Made by a program: the position numbers and the translations under genes. From positions 57,715-121,714 of IMG/VR virus record IMGVR_UViG_3300037111_000040: a stretch of DNA of 64,000 nucleotides. One strand, 5' to 3'. Within the stretch, counting starts at the first letter, position 1. The number at the start of each line of letters is the position of its first letter. This DNA is from a virus. This document shows, in pieces, positions 45,842 through 51,291 of this stretch. The notes beneath the pieces were generated by a model. The model was not told the DNA's origin. It ran no database searches and worked only from the letters and a program-made list of their open reading frames with translations.

Positions 45842-45917
45842 CAACTCGTGGTGAAAATGGAGATCACGGAAACCTCCTAAGTTTCAGTTCTGGATTCGAG
45901 TTCCAGCGGGTTGACCA
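45842..45917 (+). tRNA. tRNA-Arg(CCT)
   Basis: Acceptor CAACTCG/CGGGTTG, A73, CCA. Anticodon stem GAAAC/GTTTC, loop CTCCTAA, anticodon CCT at 45876-45878. Confidence 0.86.
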
Positions 45918-45924
45918 AAGTTTT

Positions 45925-45999
45925 GCAGGCGTGGTGAAACGGAAATCACAGAGGTCTCCGGAACCTCAATTCGCAGTTCAAATCTGCGCGCTTGCACCA
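45925..45999 (+). tRNA. tRNA-Arg(CCG)
   Basis: Acceptor GCAGGCG/CGCTTGC, A73, CCA. Anticodon stem GAGGT/ACCTC, loop CTCCGGA, anticodon CCG at 45958-45960. Confidence 0.88.
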
Positions 46000-46000
46000 T

Positions 46001-46074
46001 GGGGGATTAGTTCAACGGAAGAACACCTGTCTTACAAGCAGGCTACGAGGGCTCGACTCCTTCATCCCCCACCA
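46001..46074 (+). tRNA. tRNA-Val(TAC)
   Basis: Acceptor GGGGGAT/ATCCCCC, A73, CCA. Anticodon stem CCTGT/GCAGG, loop CTTACAA, anticodon TAC at 46033-46035. T-loop CTCGACT. Confidence 0.85.
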
Positions 46075-46081
46075 AATTTTG

Positions 46082-46156
46082 GGCCGGATAGGTTAACGAG
46101 AAAACCTCTTGCTCGGTAAGCAAGAATTGTCGGGGCAGTTCCGACTCTGGCCTCCA
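46082..46156 (+). tRNA. tRNA-Thr(GGT), C33 and atypical T-loop
   Basis: Acceptor GGCCGGA/TCTGGCC, T73, CCA. Anticodon stem CTTGC/GCAAG, loop TCGGTAA, anticodon GGT at 46115-46117 with C at position 33. T-stem GTCGG/CCGAC encloses GGCAGTT. Confidence 0.75.
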
Positions 46157-46160
46157 TTTT

Positions 46161-46234
46161 GTACCTGTCGTCCAACGGTAGGACGCACGCCCGATTAGCG
46201 TGTCATCGCGGTTCAAATCCGTGCAGGTACACCA
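46161..46234 (+). tRNA. tRNA-Ile(GAT), C33
   Basis: Acceptor GTACCTG/CAGGTAC, A73, CCA. Anticodon stem CACGC/GCGTG, loop CCGATTA, anticodon GAT at 46193-46195; position 33 is C. Confidence 0.8.
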
Positions 46235-46237
46235 AAT

Positions 46238-46699
46238 TTAGCGGCGCTTTTTGCGTTGGTGTGGACACCCACCGTAAAACTGTTTGGCTGCGTTGCAATT
46301 GTGACATAGAACTTGGAATATCGGAGGAAAGTTGTTTGCGATCAGCCAATAATACAATTGGGTGCCGTGTCCTACTTCGCGTCGATGTTTTCTACCATTT
46401 CCGTTGATGTGGTCGAGGGCTAAAAACTCGATAGTATCTTCGCCGCAGCACGCACACTTCGGGTGATTACCTCCGTAAGCTACAAGGCACTGGAGCCGTT
46501 TGCCTTGATTTCGCGCCTTGTGGAGAGTTGAAAGGCGAGCCTTGTTGCGCTCTCTGTATTCTTTTGAGTAGCCACTCATATATTCTGAGTGACACAACTT
46601 ACATCTCCCATCTGGAACGCGCATTCCATGCGACGTGCGCGTTGGGAAAGAAGTAATACGTTTACGGGATTTGCACTGGTTGCAAACTTTTGTTTTCAT
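46238..46699 (-). CDS. HNH-type endonuclease, 153 aa
   Basis: 153 residues. CNQCKSRK and CKLCH form the first zinc pair. CACCGEDTIEFLALDHINGN, GRKHRRE and QVLCHNCNAAKQFYGGCPH (residues 88-148) are a well-known phage HNH pattern with the D-H-I-N-G core intact. It lies antisense beside the tRNA array, ending four bases from tRNA-Ile; probably a homing gene. Confidence 0.8.
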   Translation of the reverse strand: MKTKVCNQCKSRKRITSFPTRTSHGMRVPDGRCKLCHSEYMSGYSKEYRERNKARLSTLHKARNQGKRLQCLVAYGGNHPKCACCGEDTIEFLALDHINGNGRKHRREVGHGTQLYYWLIANNFPPIFQVLCHNCNAAKQFYGGCPHQRKKRR

Positions 46700-46707
46700 G
46701 CTAAGAT
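46699..46707 (+). promoter_or_regulatory. Extended -10 TGC-TAAGAT
   Basis: Same 11-base string ATGCTAAGATT as at 28008-28018, here 17 bp before ATG 46724 and overlapping the divergent HNH start. Confidence 0.45.
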
Positions 46708-46723
46708 TCCCAATGGGGGAGAG

Positions 46724-47182
46724 ATGATTAGCAGCAAGGATTGGAGGTACCTGAAATATATTTTAGCCCATAAGCGATTTGTTTTCCAAGCTGGTCTAAA
46801 ATTTAGGGTACCAATTTGGAGACTGATAATCCACGACTACTCCAAATTTTTCCCCGTCGAGTGGATCGCGTATCGGGAATTCTTTTACGGCGAGCGGACA
46901 CAGGTGGTCAAGGATGCGTTCAGGATAGCGTGGCTGCACCACATCCACCTGAACAAGCACCACTGGAACCACTGGGTGTATTCGGACGAGAGCAGCACAC
47001 CGGTTCTGGAAATGCCAGAGATTTATCTTCGGGAGATGCTGGCCGATTGGTGGGGAGCCGGACGCGCGATCTTCGGAGTCTGGCGCGCGGATCAGTGGTA
47101 CGAAGAAAAGCGAGATGTGATCGTGCTTCACCCAAAGACGCAGGCCGAGGTGGAGAGGCGATTGACGAGTGTAAAGTTTTAG
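46724..47182 (+). CDS. DUF5662-like protein, 152 aa
   Basis: GGGGGAGAG directly precedes ATG 46724. 152 residues with the family order HDYSKFFPVEWIAYREFFYG, AWLHHIHLNKHHWNHWVY, MPEIYLREMLADWWGAGRAI and LHPKTQAEVERRL. The conserved His/Asp residues (HDxSK, HHxxxNxHHW, E-M-x-x-D-W) suggest an HD-like metal phosphohydrolase. Common in large phages. Substrate unknown. Confidence 0.75.
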   Translation: MISSKDWRYLKYILAHKRFVFQAGLKFRVPIWRLIIHDYSKFFPVEWIAYREFFYGERTQVVKDAFRIAWLHHIHLNKHHWNHWVYSDESSTPVLEMPEIYLREMLADWWGAGRAIFGVWRADQWYEEKRDVIVLHPKTQAEVERRLTSVKF

Positions 47183-47224
47183 TGGGGCTGGTATCGGGTA
47201 GAATGGGCTCACGGGAGGTGACCG

Positions 47225-47482
47225 ATGGGCATGTTTTACGTGAATGCAGAAACCACGCTGCTGGATGATGAGTTCTTGATCGAGGCCGACGATTTTGTAA
47301 GCGCGACGATGAAGGCACTCGATTTCTTACGCGAGTTAGACAACAGAGTGGCGAAGCACCTCGGTGAGCCGGTCGCTGATTCGAAGATCATCACGCTCAA
47401 CGAAATCAAGGCGATCTGGGCAAACGAAGAAGGCATCCAGAAATGCCTTGAGAGGCTAGAAGCACATCAAGAAGACGAATAA
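47225..47482 (+). CDS. Hypothetical protein, 85 aa
   Basis: GGGAGGTG lies just upstream of ATG 47225. 85 residues, acidic, helical in the second half. The next tRNA starts one base after its stop codon, so the two are probably transcribed together. No family recognised. Confidence 0.5.
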   Translation: MGMFYVNAETTLLDDEFLIEADDFVSATMKALDFLRELDNRVAKHLGEPVADSKIITLNEIKAIWANEEGIQKCLERLEAHQEDE

Positions 47483-47557
47483 GCGGGGCTGGTATATGGG
47501 TTGCTGCCTCAGCCTTCCAAGCTGAAGAAACGGGTTCGAGTCCCGTGCCCCGCTCCA
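47483..47557 (+). tRNA. tRNA-Gly(TCC)
   Basis: Acceptor GCGGGGC/GCCCCGC, T73, CCA. Anticodon stem TCAGC/GCTGA, loop CTTCCAA, anticodon TCC at 47516-47518. Confidence 0.86.
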
Positions 47558-47567
47558 TCCTTTTCCG

Positions 47568-47576
47568 TGATAAACT
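47568..47576 (+). promoter_or_regulatory. Extended -10 TGA-TAAACT abutting ATG 47584
   Basis: TGA then TAAACT, seven bases before the ATG and with no ribosome site, as at 36199. Confidence 0.4.
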
Positions 47577-47583
47577 GCGCCTT

Positions 47584-48219
47584 ATGGCGTCCAGTTCCCT
47601 TCAACTCGTTCCTCCGCAAACCGTCTGGCACGCGACGCGAAACCGCACGCGCGAAGAGTTGTGGCACGCCGAGGGATGCAAATGCCACTGGTGTGGAAAG
47701 CCTACGCGCCTGTGCGCCAATCCAGAACCAGATCAAGCGACAATCGAGCACATCGTTTCTCGCGCAAAAGGTGGAACAGACGCGAGAGACAATCTGGTAT
47801 CCGCATGTCACTTATGCAACGCTCGCCGCGCATACGAGCAAGCTATGGGCGTTCCAGATGGTTCCATGCTTGCGACGTTTCCCGTCACAGATAGGCAAAA
47901 GAGAGCGTTCGGACTCGCAGTCCCTGTCGGGCCACAGGGAAAGCCAAACTACTATCGCCATATTGCGCTCACGGGAGACGAGAAAAAGGCGATCATGGCT
48001 GGGCAGGTTGCGCCTGCGCCCGTTCTCCACCACGCCGTGAGGCACAATGCTGAAGATGTTCTCCGCGAGCAACGCGATCAGGCGCTTCGCGAATTGACGC
48101 TCGCCCGCAACGAACTCAAGCTGTTCAGAAAAATCGTCGAGGATCAGGAAAAGGATTTGAAGACGATGACGGTCTGGAAGCTCATCCGGAAACGCATCTC
48201 AGAGTGGATCAGGCCGTGA
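47584..48219 (+). CDS. HNH endonuclease with C-terminal coiled coil, 211 aa
   Basis: ATG 47584 is chosen from the promoter position. CHWCGKPTRLCANPEPDQAT, IEHIVSRAKGG and NLVSACHLCNARRAYEQA (residues 35-85) are a complete HNH core with two CxxC pairs. Residues 150-200 form a coiled coil (LREQRDQALRELTLARNELK). It follows tRNA-Gly directly. The coiled coil is unusual for small HNH enzymes and may mediate oligomerisation. Confidence 0.8.
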   Translation: MASSSLQLVPPQTVWHATRNRTREELWHAEGCKCHWCGKPTRLCANPEPDQATIEHIVSRAKGGTDARDNLVSACHLCNARRAYEQAMGVPDGSMLATFPVTDRQKRAFGLAVPVGPQGKPNYYRHIALTGDEKKAIMAGQVAPAPVLHHAVRHNAEDVLREQRDQALRELTLARNELKLFRKIVEDQEKDLKTMTVWKLIRKRISEWIRP

Positions 48220-48235
48220 AACCCACAGATGCTTC

Positions 48236-48264
48236 TTGACACTCGACGGGAAATGCCCTACAAA
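48236..48264 (+). promoter_or_regulatory. Candidate promoter TTGACA-17-TACAAA
   Basis: TTGACA (48236-48241), 17-bp spacer, TACAAA (48259-48264). It has no gene behind it on this strand and probably drives a small RNA. Confidence 0.5.
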
Positions 48265-48352
48265 CAATCAAGCGCTCAGGTTGCCATGCGCTAGGGAACA
48301 GTGCCTCCCATTTGCGCTGCGATCCCTGCCCCTCGCGACGGGCGGTTTTCTT
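48265..48352 (+). ncRNA. Possible small RNA
   Basis: Behind the promoter, CTAGGGA and TCCCTG can pair around a central region. GCCC/GGGC closes a last hairpin before GG-TTTTCTTT, resembling a terminator. No ribosome site or open frame on this strand. Antisense to the downstream side of the 59-aa minus gene only at its far end. Confidence 0.3.
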
Positions 48353-48384
48353 TCCTCCTCGGTTGTGCCGCCCGCCGCTTCCTC

Positions 48385-48564
48385 TCAAGCCACTTTGTCG
48401 AGCAGTTCAGCGTTGCGCTTGCGCGCGGCGCGCATGGCGCGCTCCCGGCTGTTCCGGCATTTCCGGCACTCTTTGATGATCTTGTCCCCACGCCTATGCG
48501 TGATCACGTTCTTTCCAGTCTTCAGGTGGCCTTTGCGGCAATGGTCCGATGCTTTGCGTGACAT
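48385..48564 (-). CDS. Small CxxGH/CxxC zinc protein, 59 aa
   Basis: 59 residues: HCRKGHLKTGKNVITHRRGD, then IIKECRKCRNSRERAMRAAR. The C-x-x-G-H ... C-x-x-C-x-x-x-R pattern is common in tiny phage zinc proteins that resemble one half of an HNH finger. Basic C-terminus. No ribosome site upstream of ATG 48564. Function unknown. Confidence 0.55.
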   Translation of the reverse strand: MSRKASDHCRKGHLKTGKNVITHRRGDKIIKECRKCRNSRERAMRAARKRNAELLDKVA

Positions 48565-48732
48565 GGACCGACTTTAGCGCAGAACGCGGTCGTGGCGCAA
48601 GCACGGCGATCTCCTCGCCGGGTCTTCTTGCCAGCGTGCTTTCGCGGGAGGTGTTGCAGAGGATTTTTTGGAAACACTTAGAGAAGAGTTCGTGCGTTGA
48701 GTCCATCGGCGGGACTGGCGTTAGCGGAAATT
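48565..48732. other. Intergenic stretch without recognised content
   Basis: No open frame with a start and ribosome site, no tRNA, no clear hairpin with T-tail on either strand. It may hold the promoter of the 59-aa gene. Confidence 0.4.
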
Positions 48733-48951
48733 TTACGCCGCAGCCGTTTCGAAATCAAGATTCGACCGAGCGATGAATCCCTCGTCGACAACGAGCGTGT
48801 CGAGCTTATGCTTCGTGGGCTCGGTGATCTCTGGCATATCCGGCCACGTGACGTATCCGGTGAGCCCGGTGATCCGGACGACAACTCCGGGCTCTCCGGC
48901 AATAGCGTTCGCCAAGTAGACCCTGTCACCAATTGTGATGCACTTGGTCAT
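48733..48951 (-). CDS. Small hypothetical protein, 72 aa
   Basis: ATG 48951 is fixed by the palindrome that ends at it. 72 residues, beta-rich (CITIGDRVYLANAIAGEPGV, VVRITGLTGYVTW), with no Cys pair beyond residue 4, resembling a small SH3-like barrel. Its start codon is part of an operator-like palindrome, so it is probably tightly regulated. Function unknown. Confidence 0.5.
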   Translation of the reverse strand: MTKCITIGDRVYLANAIAGEPGVVVRITGLTGYVTWPDMPEITEPTKHKLDTLVVDEGFIARSNLDFETAAA

Positions 48952-48970
48952 GCTTGCAGTATGCAAGCAT
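48950..48970. promoter_or_regulatory. Perfect palindrome at a start codon
   Basis: Nine-bp arms ATGCTTGCA (48950-48958) and TGCAAGCAT (48962-48970) around GTA. On the minus strand the last bases are the ATG of the 72-aa gene. The arms match the repeats at 21722-21739. Likely a repressor site that would block transcription or initiation. Confidence 0.6.
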
Positions 48971-48992
48971 AGGCGCAGATTGTCAAGGGATG

Positions 48993-49502
48993 CTACTCAA
49001 AGCAGGCGAATTCACCGAAGTGGAGCTTTGCGGCTTCACAGTAGGCTAGGTGACCAGCTAACGCGGTGGAGAAGTAGCCGAGATGCTTCACTTTCCCTTC
49101 GACATAAATGCGCGCCTGCCACTTTCCAATTCTTTTATGGAACGATGATCCCTTGTAGCCACTGGTGTTATGGGCTGTCATTCCTTTATTTTGATCCTGC
49201 TGCCCCCTTGTGGCGAAACGAATATTGTCGTCGGTATTGTCCAAAGTATCGTGGTTCCAATGATCGACAGTGCGTTTATCCCCCTTCTCTAAGCCCATGA
49301 TCTCCCGGTGCATGTATATCGTATAGCTCTTCTTCCCTCCTGCCATCGAGCTATTTCTAACGGCCCTGAAGGTTAGGGTAGTGGCGTCCCAAAGGGCAAA
49401 CCATTTGAAAGCATTGAGCGCTTTGTAGCGGTGGCTGCTAACGATGGTGAACTGGTCTTGGGTGAGGTAGATGATGCTGTATGCTTCAGGTGGGGATGTC
49501 AC
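48993..49502 (-). CDS. HNH-AP2 homing endonuclease, 169 aa
   Basis: 169 residues. YMHREIMGLEKGDKRTVDHW, NHDTLDNTDDNIRFATRGQQ (residues 62-102) is the HNH core, followed by an AP2-like domain SGYKGSSFHKRIGKWQARIY and GYFSTALAGHLAY. The same architecture as the gene at 19037. Probably functional. Confidence 0.85.
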   Translation of the reverse strand: MTSPPEAYSIIYLTQDQFTIVSSHRYKALNAFKWFALWDATTLTFRAVRNSSMAGGKKSYTIYMHREIMGLEKGDKRTVDHWNHDTLDNTDDNIRFATRGQQDQNKGMTAHNTSGYKGSSFHKRIGKWQARIYVEGKVKHLGYFSTALAGHLAYCEAAKLHFGEFACFE

Positions 49503-49568
49503 CGATGGGCCTCCAGCGGCCTTGAGGATTGGGCGTTACAAGCGCCCGATGTCCCCATTATAGCGCCC

Positions 49569-49769
49569 CTAAATCAACAAATCCATCGTCTCCTCAACCG
49601 GTGTCCCGGTGGGAATCGCACAGTTCTTGTGGCGCAACCTTCCGTCGACCCCTATGAACCACTTGTGCGCCTTCTTGATCGGGTGGCCGCACTGGGCACA
49701 GATTCTCCGGCCCGCTGGTTGTAGGGACGGAGGGTTGATTTGCTGGCCGCACTTGTCACAGATCGTCAT
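49569..49769 (-). CDS. Small zinc-ribbon protein, 66 aa
   Basis: 66 residues: CDKCGQQI at 4-7 and CAQCGHPI near 24 form two knuckles of a zinc ribbon; a later KNC may complete a second site. Overlaps the next gene by 14 bp. Function unknown; similar ribbons accompany phage replication genes. Confidence 0.55.
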   Translation of the reverse strand: MTICDKCGQQINPPSLQPAGRRICAQCGHPIKKAHKWFIGVDGRLRHKNCAIPTGTPVEETMDLLI

Positions 49770-50133
49770 TGGAGCCTCGCGGGTCCTTCGGCTTGAGGCC
49801 CAGAACGTGCATCCCGATCAAGTGACATGGCGGGCAGCCGCCCAAGAGCGTGTTCCCCTGCGCCTCGGTCCAGCCAAAGCGCCGCTTGCTGTGGAGGTGG
49901 ACAAGGTGCCAGTGATCCCATGGGGTCTGGCCGTCCGAGGGGAGAAGGCCATGGACGTGATCGATGTGCAGCGGCTTGCCGTCTTCGCCGCGTAGCTCAC
50001 AGCGGCCCGCACAACGCGCGTAGACGCGTCGGCGCTCGGTGTCCTTCTCTTCCCTTGTCGGCTCGCCCCGGCGCGGCGTGGCGCGCCGCTTGCGCACGGG
50101 AGTGTGCCTTTTAATAGGACCTGACCTCTTCAC
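49756..50133 (-). CDS. HNH-type nuclease, 125 aa
   Basis: 125 residues. The basic N-terminus MKRSGPIKRHTPVRKRRA is typical of NinG/HNH-like phage proteins. CAGRCELRG is followed by LHIDHVHGLLP and GGCPPCHLIGMH (residues 42-107), an HNH-like core with D-H and two Cys pairs. It sits inside the replication operon and may be a resident nuclease (recombination) rather than a homing gene. Confidence 0.65.
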   Translation of the reverse strand: MKRSGPIKRHTPVRKRRATPRRGEPTREEKDTERRRVYARCAGRCELRGEDGKPLHIDHVHGLLPSDGQTPWDHWHLVHLHSKRRFGWTEAQGNTLLGGCPPCHLIGMHVLGLKPKDPRGSNDDL

Positions 50134-50357
50134 AGGAGAACCTCACGCACTCCGACCGCCTCAAGAACCCTTTCCGGCACGAACCGCGTCCTGTAGTTCG
50201 CAAAGACCCACAGCCGCACAGCGTCATTCTTGGCGGCTTCCTTTTCTGTGATCCCGAGGCCGTGGAGAAGCAAATCGAATCCCGATGGGCAAATAGGCTC
50301 TTCATCCGTAGGCTTTCGCTGGCTTCGTAGTTGCCACCCCGAGGGACGTTTGCTCAT
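50130..50357 (-). CDS. Hypothetical protein, 75 aa
   Basis: 75 residues, helical in the C-terminal half (ITEKEAAKNDAVRLWVFANY). ATGA overlaps on both sides place it in the same operon as the receiver-domain protein. No Cys pair and no catalytic motif. Not recognised. Confidence 0.5.
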   Translation of the reverse strand: MSKRPSGWQLRSQRKPTDEEPICPSGFDLLLHGLGITEKEAAKNDAVRLWVFANYRTRFVPERVLEAVGVREVLL

Positions 50358-50785
50358 GCGGGCACCGCCAACCGTTCACGAGGATACTTGAATCCCTTGC
50401 GCGGCCCGCGCTTGCGTATGGTCATTGAGTGGATAAGCCCCAGCAACTTTTCGGTCGAGCAATCTTCTTTCGATACGAGCGCATCGGCCATGTTCATCCC
50501 TGCGTCTGAAGTGTAGGCTTCCCCGAGCAACACCATGGGCACATGTTCGTTAACCGCTTTCATCTTAACGAGCAATTGCTTTCCAGTCATCCATCCACGG
50601 AGATGCTTCGCGTAATCCGCGATCAGCACCATTCGGATATCATACGTGGTCGAGAATGTGGCAATCGCCTTATCGGCAGTCGGAGCCGTGATGACTCTGT
50701 AGCCGTTAGTTTCGAGAGTGAACTTCATGATCGATAGTTCCTGCTCGTTCTCGTCTACGCAAAGAATAATAGTTTTGGGCCTCAT
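50354..50785 (-). CDS. Stand-alone response-regulator receiver (REC) domain
   Basis: ATG 50785 overlaps the upstream stop. 143 residues. IILCVDENEQELSIMKFTLE gives the acidic pair after strand 1, MVLIADYAKHLRG places the phospho-acceptor-like Asp after strand 3, and ALVSKEDCSTEKL supplies the conserved Lys after strand 5. The Thr after strand 4 is replaced (VLLGEAY). There is no output domain. REC proteins relay phosphate from histidine kinases; a phage copy could interfere with host signalling. Confidence 0.65.
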   Translation of the reverse strand: MRPKTIILCVDENEQELSIMKFTLETNGYRVITAPTADKAIATFSTTYDIRMVLIADYAKHLRGWMTGKQLLVKMKAVNEHVPMVLLGEAYTSDAGMNMADALVSKEDCSTEKLLGLIHSMTIRKRGPRKGFKYPRERLAVPA

Positions 50786-51258
50786 GGTTCTATACCCAGC
50801 GCTTTCATTTCGCGGTGACGCTCTCTGTGGTGGGGCGGGCAAAGCCATACCACTTCGAGTGGTTTATCGTAATTTTCGTGATGCGCGTGCGAATTTACTG
50901 CCCCGCACCGCTGACACGGCTTTGTCGCTAAGGTTAGATCATATCTTTTGCGGTTGTTGAACAAAAGTTGTGCGGCCCTTTTGCGCGGATTTTTGTCCCA
51001 CCATTTACGTGAGGCTCTCGCAGACGCAGCCCTTCCTTTTGGTGACTGGTTATAGAAGAACTTAGCAACCACGCGATGCGGCTCGGCATTCCTTTGATGG
51101 TCATACTCCCTCAACGTCTCCCGGTTCCCGCGCCGGTGTTTTTTAGCTTCGAACTTGCAACATTCTTTGCATTTGTTGAGGTGCCCGTCTGCCATCTCAG
51201 GATGGGTATAAAACTCATCCGAAGATTTTGGCTTTTTGCAGCGGATGCATATTTTCAT
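50782..51258 (-). CDS. HNH-like endonuclease, 158 aa
   Basis: 158 residues. MKICIRCKKPKSSDEFYTHP and CKECC form the N-terminal zinc pair. CQRCGAVNSHAHHENYDKPL, then EVVWLCPPHHRERH (residues 112-150) is the HNH core. Translationally coupled by ATGA to the receiver-domain gene. Probably a homing endonuclease beside the helicase gene. Confidence 0.8.
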   Translation of the reverse strand: MKICIRCKKPKSSDEFYTHPEMADGHLNKCKECCKFEAKKHRRGNRETLREYDHQRNAEPHRVVAKFFYNQSPKGRAASARASRKWWDKNPRKRAAQLLFNNRKRYDLTLATKPCQRCGAVNSHAHHENYDKPLEVVWLCPPHHRERHREMKALGIEP

Positions 51259-51291
51259 TCGCCAACTATACTACAACGGAACCTAAAACGG

